DNA of 9,351 nt from Aromatoleum sp. GTDB taxonomy: Bacteria > Pseudomonadota > Gammaproteobacteria > Burkholderiales > Casimicrobiaceae. Below are positions 1 through 7,129 of the stretch, piece after piece. The translations under genes were made by a program, and so were the position numbers. Location of the stretch: NCBI GenBank assembly GCA_010365205.1, contig JAAFGU010000080.1:1-9351 (forward strand), in the 5' to 3' direction. Under the pieces are notes generated by a model that worked only from the letters and a program-made list of their open reading frames with translations, searched no databases and was not told where the DNA came from. Position 1 is the stretch's first letter, and each line of letters opens with the position of its first letter.

Positions 1-926
1 CTCTGCACCTGCGTGCACATCGTCACCATTCCCGTATCGTGCGGGCGCGGGCTCACCTCGGAGAACCACACGTCGTCACCCTTCACGAAGAGTTCGACGC
101 CGAAGATGCCGCGTCCGGACAGCGCCCCGGTCACCGTTGCCGCGATCTCCCTCGACTTTGCCAACGCCGCCGGCGACATCGGCTGCGGCTGCCACGATTC
201 GACGTAGTCGCCATTGACCTGCAGGTGCCCGACCGGCTCGCAGAACCGCGTCTCGATCACGCCGTCGGCGCCGACGGCGCGCACCGTCAGCAGCGTGATT
301 TCGTAGTCGAAGGCGATGACGCCCTCGACGATCATGCGGCTCCCGCGAACGCGCGCGGCGCTTTCGGCGTATTGCCACGCGGCGGCGACTTCGCCCTTGG
401 CGCGCACCAGCGACTGGCCTTTCCCGGACGAGGACATCACCGGCTTCACGATGCACGGATAGCCGATGCCGCCACGGCCGTTCTCGCCGTCGATCGCGTT
501 GCGCATTTCGTCGAGGCTGTCGGCGAAACGGTACGGCGACGTCGGAAGCTTCAGTTCCTCCGCCGCGAGCCGGCGGATGCCTTCGCGATTCATCGTCAGT
601 TGCACGGCGCGCGCCGTCGGAATCACCTCGGCGAGACCGTCGCGCTCGACCGCAGCAAGCACATCGGTGGCGATGGCCTCGATCTCGGGGACGACGATCT
701 GGGGGCGCTCCTGTTCGATCAGGCGGCGCAACGCCGCGCCGTCGGTCATGGCGATGACGTGTGCGCGGTGCGCGACCTGATGTCCCGGCGCGTTGGCGTA
801 GCGGTCGACGGCTACGACTTCGATACCGAGGCGCTGCAAGGAGATGATCACTTCCTTGCCGAGTTCGCCGCTGCCGAGCAGCATGATCTTGGTCGCGGAC
901 GGGGACAGCGGGGTACCGATGTGCAT
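1..926 (-). CDS. purT: Formate-dependent phosphoribosylglycinamide formyltransferase (GAR transformylase 2), 3' end cut by window edge
   Basis: This is the N-terminal 308 residues of PurT, a cytoplasmic ATP-grasp enzyme that makes formyl-GAR from GAR, formate and ATP, the folate-independent version of the third purine step. The family is about 390-400 aa, so roughly 80-90 C-terminal residues lie beyond the left edge. Visible landmarks are the N-terminal nucleotide-fold motif GSGELGKE (about residues 18-25), VPEIEAIATD, the ATP-grasp region TMNREGIRRLAAEEL followed by GYPCIVKPVMSSSGKGQ, EITLLTVRAVG, and the metal/ATP-binding segment FSEVSPRPHDTGM. Compared with E. coli PurT there is a short Gly/Asn-rich insertion (DGENGRGG) just before GYPCIVKP. 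The ATG at 926 gives the family-typical beginning; a TTG further upstream (968) is less likely. No good Shine-Dalgarno sequence precedes the ATG. The gene follows rnr on the same strand after 169 nt and may have its own promoter. Identity is very secure. Confidence 0.97.
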   Translation of the reverse strand, partial: MHIGTPLSPSATKIMLLGSGELGKEVIISLQRLGIEVVAVDRYANAPGHQVAHRAHVIAMTDGAALRRLIEQERPQIVVPEIEAIATDVLAAVERDGLAEVIPTARAVQLTMNREGIRRLAAEELKLPTSPYRFADSLDEMRNAIDGENGRGGIGYPCIVKPVMSSSGKGQSLVRAKGEVAAAWQYAESAARVRGSRMIVEGVIAFDYEITLLTVRAVGADGVIETRFCEPVGHLQVNGDYVESWQPQPMSPAALAKSREIAATVTGALSGRGIFGVELFVKGDDVWFSEVSPRPHDTGMVTMCTQVQ

Positions 927-974
927 GCGGAGGTGGGCGTCAGGGAGGGCGCCGGTCGGTCGATTCAAACGATC

Positions 975-983
975 ATTCTAGCA
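975..983 (-). promoter_or_regulatory. Candidate extended -10 promoter for purT
   Basis: On the minus strand the sequence TGCTAGAAT lies about 50 nt upstream of the purT ATG. It combines a TGn extension with a -10 hexamer one base off TATAAT. No convincing -35 is found 16-18 nt further upstream (best match CAGCAA), which is tolerable for extended -10 promoters. The surrounding stretch is AT-richer than the genes. Inferred from sequence only. Confidence 0.4.
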
Positions 984-1053
984 GCGCGCCAGCGCATTTG
1001 CTGCGCCGCACACAAAGAATGTGTCGTTCGCTCAAATCATTGATTAACCCTAG

Positions 1054-1069
1054 AAAAACGCCTGGCGTT
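1054..1069 (-). terminator. Possible weak Rho-independent terminator after rnr
   Basis: Reading the minus strand, AACGC-CAG-GCGTT is followed by further T residues, giving a run of five T. This gives a 5-bp stem with a 3-nt loop about 27 nt past the rnr stop codon. The stem is short, so read-through into purT is quite possible. Confidence 0.35.
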
Positions 1070-1095
1070 GGCGCCGCCGCCCCGCTCGTCCGCCG

Positions 1096-3489
1096 TCAGC
1101 GCTTTGCCCGCGGTTTGCCGGGCCGGTTGCTGCGCGCGAGGGGCTCGCTGTATCGGGTGCGGGTCGCGGGGGCGACCGGTGTCGCGGCCACCGCCTCGTC
1201 CGCCAGCGTGAAGTCGATCTTTGTCGTCTCGAGGTCGACACGCGCCACCTTCACCCGAACCCGCCCGGCCAATTGAAACACTCGCCCGCTGCGTTCGCCG
1301 ATCATTGCATGCCGGCCCTGGTCGAAGTGGAAGTAGTCGCGGCCGAGCTCGGTGACGTGAACGAGGCCGTCGATGTTGAGTTCGTCGAGGGTCACGAAGA
1401 CGCCGAAGCCGGTCACTCCGCTGATCGTGCCGTCGAACGTCTCGCCCACCTTGTCCTGCATGAAGTAGCACTTCAGCCAGTTCTCGACGTCGCGCGTCGC
1501 TTCGTCGGCGCGGCGCTCGGTGAGCGAACAGTGGACGCCGAGTTCGGCCCAGGTCGCCCCGGAGGGCTTGTACTGCTTCCTGGCGATCACCGCTTTGATC
1601 GCCCGGTGAACGAGCAGATCCGGGTAACGGCGGATCGGCGACGTGAAATGCGCATAGGCTTCGTACGAGAGGCCGAAGTGGCCGACGTTCTCGGGCCGGT
1701 ACTGCGCTTGCTGCAACGAGCGCAGCAGCACCGTCTGCAGCAGCGCATAGTCCGGCCGGTCCTTGATCGTCAGCAGCAGCTTGGCATAATCGGTCGCCGT
1801 CGGATCCTCGCCTCCCGGCAGCGACAGCGCGCAACTGGCGAGAAATTCCCTGAGGATCGCGAGTTTCTCCGGCGTCGGACCCTCGTGCACGCGGTACAGC
1901 GCCGGGTGCTCGTGTTTGTGGAGGTACTCGGCGGTGCACACGTTGGCCGCCAACATGCATTCCTCGATCAGCTTGTGCGCATCGTTGCGGACGACGGGGA
2001 CGATGCGGACGATCTTGCCGTGCACGTCGAACTCGAGCTGCATCTCGGTCGTGTCGAAGTCGATGGCGCCGCGCGCTTCGCGCGCTTCCTTCAGCGCGTG
2101 GTACAGCGCGTAGAGGTTCTTCAGCTGCGGCAGCAGCGGCTTCGCATCCTTCGGCGCGCTCTTTTCGTCGGAAAGACAGTTCCAGACCTGCGTGTACGTG
2201 AGGCGCGCACGCGAATGCATGACCGCCGCGTAGAACTTGTACTGCTTGATCGCGCCGTCGGCGTTGACTTCCATGTCGCAGACCATGCACAGGCGGTCGA
2301 CTTCGGGTTTCAGCGAGCACAGTTCGTTGGACAGCACCTCCGGCAGCATCGGAATCACGCGCCGCGGAAAATAGACGGACGTGCCGCGATCGCGTCCGTC
2401 GCGATCGAGGGCATCGCCGTCGCGCACGTAATGCGAAACGTCCGCGATCGCCACGACGAGCCGGAATCCCTTGCCCTTGCGCTCGCAGTAGACCGCGTCG
2501 TCGAAATCCTTCGCCGTCTCGCCGTCGATGGTGACCAGCGGCAGGCCGGTGATGTCGACGCGGCCGGCGCGGTCGCCGTCGCCGACGGTCTTCGGCAATT
2601 TGTCCGCCTGTTTGCGCGCCGCGCCGGAGAATTCGTGCGGCAGATCGTGCTTGCGCAGCGCGATCTCGATTTCCATCCCGGGATCGGTATAGCCGCCGAG
2701 CACTTCGATGACGCGCGCGATCGCCTCGCGCTGCGGCGACGGCTGCTGGATGATTTCGACGACGACCACGTCACCGGGCTTTGCTTTTCCGCGTTCCTCC
2801 GGCGGAACCAGCAGGTCCTGATTGATGCGGCGATTCTCGGCGACGACGAAACCGATCCCATGCTCGTCGTAGAGGCGGCCGACGACGGTTCGATTTGCGC
2901 GTTCGAGCACATCGACGATCTCGCCCTCGGGCCGGCCGCGCTTGTCGGTGCCGGTTCGGCGCCCGGTCACGCGATCGCCGTGCAGCACCTTGTGCATCTC
3001 GCGCGGACCGAGGAACAGGTCGGCGCTGCCGTCATCGGGTACCAGGAAACCGAATCCGTCCGGATGGCCCTGCACGACGCCGGTGACGAGGCCGAGCTTG
3101 GCGACGACGCACAGCTCGCCCTTGCGATTGATCAGCAGCTGACCGTCGCGTTGCATCGCGTCGATGCGACCGAAGAACCCCTCGCGCGCGCGCGCGTCGA
3201 CCGCCATGTCGCGTGCGAGGTCGCCCGGCAGAACCGGCACGCCTGCGGTCTGCAACGCTTCGAGAATCGCCACGCGCGAAGGGAGCAGTGCCGGATCGAT
3301 GTCGTTGCGGCGGCGGCCCGTGTCTTCCCTGGGGACTCGCGTTTCCGCGGGCGCCGAGCGGCGCGCGGTCAGTGGGCGCTCGCCGGATGCTGCAAATTGC
3401 CCGGTCGGACGCCTTGGTTTGGCGGATGCGCTGGCGGCACCGGTCTTGGCGGTACGGGTTTTCGGGCTGGTAGTGCGCTTCTTTGACAA
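1096..3489 (-). CDS. rnr: Ribonuclease R (3'-5' exoribonuclease)
   Basis: This 797-aa RNase R degrades structured RNAs processively from the 3' end in mRNA decay and rRNA/tRNA quality control; the length fits the family (E. coli about 813). In order: a basic, low-complexity N-terminal tail (1-62, rich in K, R, T, A), a winged-helix/cold-shock RNA-binding region (about 65-250, including GHPDGFGFLVPDDG), the RNB catalytic domain (about 305-640) and an S1 domain (about 681-765, DGTISGVTGFGVFV), then a short basic tail. The RNB active site is intact: TIDGETAKDFDDAVY holds D322, D328, D330 and D331, the acidic residues that bind the catalytic metals. RGTSVYFPRRVIPMLP and HFTSPIRRYPDLLVHRA are also present. 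The start is TTG at 3489: an in-frame TAG lies just upstream (3496-3498), and no ATG occurs before residue 95, inside the RNA-binding region. No clear Shine-Dalgarno or strong promoter is seen. It is divergent from tRNA-Leu and followed by purT. Confidence 0.97.
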   Translation of the reverse strand: MSKKRTTSPKTRTAKTGAASASAKPRRPTGQFAASGERPLTARRSAPAETRVPREDTGRRRNDIDPALLPSRVAILEALQTAGVPVLPGDLARDMAVDARAREGFFGRIDAMQRDGQLLINRKGELCVVAKLGLVTGVVQGHPDGFGFLVPDDGSADLFLGPREMHKVLHGDRVTGRRTGTDKRGRPEGEIVDVLERANRTVVGRLYDEHGIGFVVAENRRINQDLLVPPEERGKAKPGDVVVVEIIQQPSPQREAIARVIEVLGGYTDPGMEIEIALRKHDLPHEFSGAARKQADKLPKTVGDGDRAGRVDITGLPLVTIDGETAKDFDDAVYCERKGKGFRLVVAIADVSHYVRDGDALDRDGRDRGTSVYFPRRVIPMLPEVLSNELCSLKPEVDRLCMVCDMEVNADGAIKQYKFYAAVMHSRARLTYTQVWNCLSDEKSAPKDAKPLLPQLKNLYALYHALKEAREARGAIDFDTTEMQLEFDVHGKIVRIVPVVRNDAHKLIEECMLAANVCTAEYLHKHEHPALYRVHEGPTPEKLAILREFLASCALSLPGGEDPTATDYAKLLLTIKDRPDYALLQTVLLRSLQQAQYRPENVGHFGLSYEAYAHFTSPIRRYPDLLVHRAIKAVIARKQYKPSGATWAELGVHCSLTERRADEATRDVENWLKCYFMQDKVGETFDGTISGVTGFGVFVTLDELNIDGLVHVTELGRDYFHFDQGRHAMIGERSGRVFQLAGRVRVKVARVDLETTKIDFTLADEAVAATPVAPATRTRYSEPLARSNRPGKPRAKR

Positions 3490-3511
3490 GGGTCGCTACG
3501 AAACGTAAAAT
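3483..3511 (+). promoter_or_regulatory. Sigma70-type promoter of tRNA-Leu, overlapping the rnr start
   Basis: A perfect -35 hexamer TTGACA (3483-3488) is followed after exactly 17 nt by the -10 hexamer TAAAAT (3506-3511). The expected transcription start near 3518 leaves a leader of about 8 nt before the mature tRNA at 3526. The -35 box lies within the first three codons of the divergent rnr gene and covers part of its TTG start. The match to consensus and the correct distance to a stable-RNA gene make this convincing. Confidence 0.85.
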
Positions 3512-3525
3512 TAAAGGTTGAAATT

Positions 3526-3612
3526 GCCCAGGTGGCGGAATTGGTAGACGCACCAGGTTCAGGTCCTGGCGGTAGCGATACTGTGGGGGTTCGAGTCCCT
3601 TCCTGGGCACCA
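3526..3612 (+). tRNA. tRNA-Leu, anticodon CAG
   Basis: An 87-nt class II tRNA with encoded CCA. The acceptor stem GCCCAGG (3526-3532) pairs fully with CCTGGGC (3602-3608), the discriminator is A3609 and CCA is 3610-3612. The D-arm (GGCGGAATTGGTAGACGC) is the leucine-tRNA type. The anticodon stem CCAGG/CCTGG (3553-3557 with 3565-3569) encloses the loop TTCAGGT with CAG at 3560-3562, which reads the leucine codon CUG. A variable arm of about 14 nt (around 3570-3584, GTA/TAC stem) marks class II. The T-loop is TTCGAGT; the T-stem GGGGG/CCCTT contains two adjacent G-U wobble pairs at its outer end. CUG is the dominant leucine codon in GC-rich betaproteobacteria, so this should be a heavily used tRNA. 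Confidence 0.97.
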
Positions 3613-3634
3613 CTTTAACACTCCGGCACCATCG

Positions 3635-3659
3635 AACGCCCGCGCTGCGGGCGTTTTGC
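3635..3659 (+). terminator. Rho-independent terminator of tRNA-Leu
   Basis: A perfect 9-bp GC-rich stem AACGCCCGC/GCGGGCGTT (3635-3643 with 3647-3655) with a 3-nt GCT loop is followed directly by T residues (TTGCTTT). It lies 22 nt past the tRNA CCA end. On the minus strand the hairpin has no following T-run, so it is not a good terminator for the substrate-binding-protein gene that reads toward it. Confidence 0.85.
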
Positions 3660-3780
3660 TTTCCTGCGATGACGGCGAATTTGGCGAGCGGCGTTCCGTA
3701 GCGCCGACCTGCCGCGAGGGTGCTCGGTCGCGTTTCGCAGCCCTGGCGAGGCCGGTTCGAGCGGTCCGTTGCCGCGGGCG

Positions 3781-4917
3781 TCAGTGGATGAATTTTCCCT
3801 CGCGTCCGATCATCGACAGGTCGACGTATTGCGAGCCGTTGTGGGTCTCGGGCGAGAACTTGACGAGGAAGCCGCCGATCTCCAGATTGGAAATTCCCTC
3901 CATCGCGGAGATGAACTTCTCGCGCGTCGGATCCTTGCCTGTGCGGCGCAGGCCCTCCACCAGCACCTTGGCCGCAATGAATCCCTCGAGGCTCGAGAAG
4001 TTGACGTCGACCTTGCCCGAGCGTTTGGCCATGTCGAGGAATTCCTTCACGATCGGCACCAGCGGGCTCCAGGGGAACGGCACGACCTGCGAGATCATGA
4101 CGCCGCGGCCTTCGGCCCCGAGCGTCTCGGCGAGCGCCGTGCTGCCGACGAACGACACGGTGAAAAACTGGGAAACGCTTCCGGCTTTGCGCATCTGCCG
4201 CACGAACTCGGCAGTCGACGAATAGGCCGAAATCATGATCGTCGCTTCCGGTTGCGCGGCGTGGATCGTCTTGACCGCATCGGCGACGTTGGTGGTGTTG
4301 CGTTCGACCGTGCCGAGCGCGGCCAGAGTCATGTTGCGCTTGGCGAGCGCACGCTTGACGCCTTCGAGGCCGGCCTGCCCGTAGGAATCGTTCTGGTACA
4401 TGATGGCAAAGCGCTTCACGCCGGAGCGGGCGAGGTGGTCGACGATTCGCTCCGTTTCGTCGAAGTAGCTGGCGCGGACATTGAAGATGTACCGGTTGAA
4501 GGGAGTGCGCAAAAGCTCGGCGCCGGTGAACGGCGCGACGAACGGCACCTTGGCCTCGGTGAAGATCGGCAGAGACGCCTGACTGGTCGGCGTCCCGACG
4601 TAGGCGAAGAGCGCGAACACCCGGTCTTCGTCGATCAGTTTCTTGGTGTTGTCGGCGGCGAGTTTCGACTCGTACTTGTCGTCACGCGACTTGAGCTCGA
4701 TCCTGCGGCCATTGACGCCGCCTTGCGCGTTGACCTGATCGATCCACAGCTTGGCACCATCGCGCATCTGGATGCCCAGTTGCGCGGCCGGCCCGGAAAA
4801 CGCCGCCGACTGTCCGATCAGGATCGTCGTCGGGGTTATGCCGTCCTGAGCCGTTGCCGCCTCGATCGTCGCTATCGACAGAACGAGCCCAGCGATACTC
4901 CAAGCGATTCGATTCAT
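3781..4917 (-). CDS. ABC transporter periplasmic substrate-binding protein, LivK/branched-chain amino acid type
   Basis: A 378-aa protein of the Peripla_BP_6 (type I periplasmic binding, LivK-like) family, which captures amino acids or other small organic acids in the periplasm for an ABC importer. The N-terminus is a clear Sec signal peptide: a positive start, a hydrophobic core at about 5-18, and a probable cleavage after Ala-Thr-Ala at residue 23. The mature part shows the family pattern: ILIGQSAAFSGPAAQLG near the ligand-binding start, GAKLWIDQVNAQGGVNGR, FAYVGTPTS, VPFVAPFTGAE, and a second lobe beginning at VKRFAIMYQNDSYGQAGLEG. ATG at 4917 is chosen because GGAGG (4921-4925 on the plus strand) stands 3 nt upstream and the signal peptide starts there; longer in-frame extensions to 5088 look non-coding. 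There is no permease or ATPase gene on either side, so it is an orphan whose partners lie elsewhere. The substrate cannot be told from sequence. Confidence 0.93.
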   Translation of the reverse strand: MNRIAWSIAGLVLSIATIEAATAQDGITPTTILIGQSAAFSGPAAQLGIQMRDGAKLWIDQVNAQGGVNGRRIELKSRDDKYESKLAADNTKKLIDEDRVFALFAYVGTPTSQASLPIFTEAKVPFVAPFTGAELLRTPFNRYIFNVRASYFDETERIVDHLARSGVKRFAIMYQNDSYGQAGLEGVKRALAKRNMTLAALGTVERNTTNVADAVKTIHAAQPEATIMISAYSSTAEFVRQMRKAGSVSQFFTVSFVGSTALAETLGAEGRGVMISQVVPFPWSPLVPIVKEFLDMAKRSGKVDVNFSSLEGFIAAKVLVEGLRRTGKDPTREKFISAMEGISNLEIGGFLVKFSPETHNGSQYVDLSMIGREGKFIH

Positions 4918-5279
4918 GCGCCTCCAAATGCCGTCATCAGCGTCCGCGCCCCCAGGCATTCGTCGTGTTCCATGCGGTGCTGGCCGTCGACTCGAGCAAA
5001 CTTCGCGCCACGAAGCTGGCCGCAGCCTGGCGACCGCCGCGGTCTCGCACCGCGATGATGCACCCTGCCAGCCATCGGCAGCGCCCACTTTACACCTTGG
5101 GGCAGGAGCCGCATGCGGATGCGCCGTCCGCGCAGGGCGGTAGAAAAGGCGTGACTCCTCGGCAGCGACGTCAGCGCGGCAGCAGTGGATTCCCGGTCCG
5201 ATGCACGTTCCAAGGCGGTGAACGTACGGGCCCTACGCCGTGATCGGCCGATGTCGCGTTCCTGGTCATGTTGCGCCGA
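4918..5279. other. Intergenic spacer with no recognisable gene
   Basis: These 362 nt separate the phosphoribosyltransferase stop from the substrate-binding-protein start. Short open frames exist on both strands (for example minus 4914-5213 and plus 4854-5243), but their translations are Arg/Ala/Gly-rich and resemble no family I know. The part next to 4918 holds the Shine-Dalgarno sequence of the substrate-binding gene, whose promoter should also lie in this spacer, though I cannot place it with confidence. Two small dyads sit close to the phosphoribosyltransferase end: CGTA(c)GGG/CCCTACG at 5223-5237 and the perfect palindrome ATCGGCCGAT at 5243-5252. Neither is followed by a T-run, so neither is a classic terminator. 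Confidence 0.6.
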
Positions 5280-5789
5280 CTACGGGTCCAGGCGGGCCTT
5301 CAGGTCCTCCGGTCGAAGCGCGTCGTAGAGCTCGAATGGCTGGTGGATCCAGGGGTTGTCGGCGAGGTATTGGACGTGAAAGTCCGGCTTGAACACCGAG
5401 CACGCTTTCCACCACAGCACCGCCGTCTTCAACGCCGTGATATGCGGAAAGCGCTTCGGCAATTCGTCATGGACCGCCGCCAGCGTGTGGCCGGAGTCGA
5501 CCATGTCGTCGACCAGCAGCACGCGTTCGCCGAGCCTCGGCTTCGTCATCGTCATGTGCTCGGCAATGACGAGTTCACCCCGGATCGTCCCGCCATCGGA
5601 CGAGTACGAGTGCGTCGACAGGATCGCGAGCGGGTGCTCGAAAATGCGCGAGAGTACATCGCCGACGCGCAGGCCGCCGCGAGCGATGCAGATGATCTGG
5701 TTGAACTTGAAGCCGGACTCATGGACATTGAGTGCAAGCCGCTCGGTCAGCGTGTTGTACTTGTCCCAGTCGATTTGCAGGCTCGGCAT
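5280..5789 (-). CDS. Phosphoribosyltransferase, purine-salvage (Gpt/Hpt-like) type
   Basis: A 169-aa type I phosphoribosyltransferase, likely joining PRPP to a purine base (hypoxanthine, guanine or xanthine) in the cytoplasm. The PRPP-binding loop LLVDDMVDSGHT is at about 91-102, with the two acidic residues and the D-S-G-x-T pattern of the fold. IARGGLRVGDVLSRIF (about 35-50) supplies the pyrophosphate loop. The C-terminal part, with VLWWKACSVFKPDF and NPWIHQPFELYD, is what I recall from the uncharacterised phosphoribosyltransferase that follows purA in betaproteobacteria. Two ATGs compete (5795 and 5789). The second is preferred because GGGGA lies about 5 nt upstream of it, whereas the first has no usable spacing. 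It begins 13 nt after purA and is clearly in its operon. Base specificity is inferred, not seen, so no gene symbol is given. Confidence 0.9.
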   Translation of the reverse strand: MPSLQIDWDKYNTLTERLALNVHESGFKFNQIICIARGGLRVGDVLSRIFEHPLAILSTHSYSSDGGTIRGELVIAEHMTMTKPRLGERVLLVDDMVDSGHTLAAVHDELPKRFPHITALKTAVLWWKACSVFKPDFHVQYLADNPWIHQPFELYDALRPEDLKARLDP

Positions 5790-5802
5790 ACGCATCCCCG
5801 GG

Positions 5803-7095
5803 TCAATGGAACGGATGGTGGAGCAGAATCGTTTCGGCGCGATCCGGGCCGGTCGAGACCATGGCGATCGGCACACCGGTCAGTGCCTCGATCCGGCGCA
5901 GGTAGGAGCGCGCATTGGCCGGAAGCGCGTCGAATGTCCTGGCGCCGACCGTGCTCTCCGTCCAGCCCGGAATCGTTTCGTACACCGGCACACATTCGGC
6001 GACGGCATCGGCGCCCGAGGGCAGGAGGTCGAGCGGCGCGCCGTTGACGGTGTAGCTTGTGCAGATCCGGATTTCCTCCATGCCGTCGAGCACGTCGAGC
6101 TTCATGATGCATATCCCGGTCACGCCATTGAGCGCGAACGATCGTTTCAGCGCCGCGAGATCGAGCCATCCGCAGCGGCGCGGGCGGCCGGTGACGGAAC
6201 CGAACTCGCTGCCGCGCCTGGCCAGCAATGCGCCGGTCTCGTCGGTGAGCTCGGTGGGGAATGGACCCGTGCCCACGCGCGTCGCGTAGGCCTTGACGAT
6301 GCCCAATACGTAGTCTAAAAACTGCGGCCCGACGCCGGAGCCGGTCGCCGCGGCGCCGGCGAGGCAATTCGACGAGGTGACGTACGGGTATGTGCCATGG
6401 TCGATGTCGAGCAGCGCGCCCTGCGCGCCTTCGAACAGCAGCGACTCGCCGCGCAGACTGGCCGCCTGCAACAGCGCCGCCACGTCGGCCACCATCGGCT
6501 TCAATTGCGAGGCGAGCGCCAGCGTTTCGTCGCGCGTCCTGGAGAACGGCACGGGATCGCGTTTGAAATACTGCGTCAGCACGAAATTGTGAAAGTCGAG
6601 CAGTGCCTCGAGTTTTGTCGCAAAGCGGTCCGGGTAGAACAGGTCCTGCAGGCGAATCGCGCGGCGCGCGATCTTGTCCTCGTACGCCGGGCCGATACCG
6701 CGGCCGGTCGTTCCGATCTTCGACTCACCCATCGCCCCTTCGCGCGCCTGATCGAGCGCGACGTGATAGGGCAGCACCAGCGGACATGCCGGCGAGATCT
6801 TCAGCCGGGGGCGCACGCTGACTCCCGCTGCCTCGAGTTCGTCGATCTCCTGCAGCAACGCCGTCGGCGAAAGCACGACTCCGTTGCCGATATAGATGTC
6901 GACCTGCGGGCGCAGAGCTCCGGAAGGGATCAGCCGCAGCACCGTCTTCTTGCCGCCGATGACGAGCGTATGACCCGCATTGTGGCCGCCCTGGAAGCGG
7001 ACGACGCCCTGCGCATGTTCGGTCAGCCAGTCTACGACCTTGCCTTTGCCCTCATCGCCCCACTGGGTGCCGATGACGACGACGTTCTTCCCCAT
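5803..7095 (-). CDS. purA: Adenylosuccinate synthetase
   Basis: This 430-aa enzyme (E. coli 432) condenses IMP with aspartate using GTP to form adenylosuccinate, the first committed step to AMP, in the cytoplasm. The phosphate-binding loop QWGDEGKGK spans residues 11-19, with the catalytic D14. GGHNAGHT includes H42, the second catalytic residue. GTTGRGIGPAYEDKIARRA, the VGTGPFPTEL loop, the GSVTGRPRRCGWLD region, KLDVLDG and the C-terminal VSTGPDRAETI are all typical. ATG at 7095 starts the family-typical MGKNVVVIGTQWG; an AAAGG-type ribosome site lies about 9 nt upstream, and longer in-frame extensions are not conserved. The gene lies 34 nt after hisZ and 13 nt before the phosphoribosyltransferase, so co-transcription is likely. 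Nothing in it is truncated or unusual. Confidence 0.98.
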   Translation of the reverse strand: MGKNVVVIGTQWGDEGKGKVVDWLTEHAQGVVRFQGGHNAGHTLVIGGKKTVLRLIPSGALRPQVDIYIGNGVVLSPTALLQEIDELEAAGVSVRPRLKISPACPLVLPYHVALDQAREGAMGESKIGTTGRGIGPAYEDKIARRAIRLQDLFYPDRFATKLEALLDFHNFVLTQYFKRDPVPFSRTRDETLALASQLKPMVADVAALLQAASLRGESLLFEGAQGALLDIDHGTYPYVTSSNCLAGAAATGSGVGPQFLDYVLGIVKAYATRVGTGPFPTELTDETGALLARRGSEFGSVTGRPRRCGWLDLAALKRSFALNGVTGICIMKLDVLDGMEEIRICTSYTVNGAPLDLLPSGADAVAECVPVYETIPGWTESTVGARTFDALPANARSYLRRIEALTGVPIAMVSTGPDRAETILLHHPFH

Positions 7096-7129
7096 TTCCG
7101 CTCGCCTTTCCCGTGGGCCGGCCCGCGAG

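Noticed and set aside
3183..3197. GC-alternating run (gcgcgcgcgcgcg) that could form unusual DNA or be a simple repeat
   Set aside because: It is short and lies within rnr coding sequence, where it encodes an ordinary Asp-Ala-Arg-Ala-Arg-Glu stretch; no phase-variable behaviour is suggested.
1273..3486. A 737-codon open frame on the plus strand, fully antisense to rnr
   Set aside because: Its translation is an Arg/Ala/Asp/Val-rich mirror of the rnr codons with no family resemblance. Long antisense frames are expected in GC-rich genomes, where third-position GC suppresses stops, and rnr on the other strand has an intact active site.
3526..3612. tRNA-Leu as an integration site for a mobile element
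   Set aside because: No integrase gene, no second copy of the tRNA 3' end and no att-like direct repeat is visible in the window.
3634..3657. The tRNA terminator hairpin acting as a bidirectional terminator for the binding-protein gene
   Set aside because: On the minus strand the stem is followed by CGATGG rather than T residues, so only the plus-strand direction is supported.
3769..5058. A 429-codon plus-strand frame over the binding-protein gene, and similar long plus-strand frames at 39-1043, 5268-6047, 6397-7179, 6980-8152 and 8279-9316
   Set aside because: Each lies opposite a clearly recognised minus-strand gene, has mirror-type composition and lacks a convincing ribosome site or known domain.
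4918..5088. A longer start for the substrate-binding protein, adding 57 residues
   Set aside because: The extension is Arg/Ala-rich and would bury the signal peptide; the ATG at 4917 has GGAGG directly upstream and begins a classic signal sequence.
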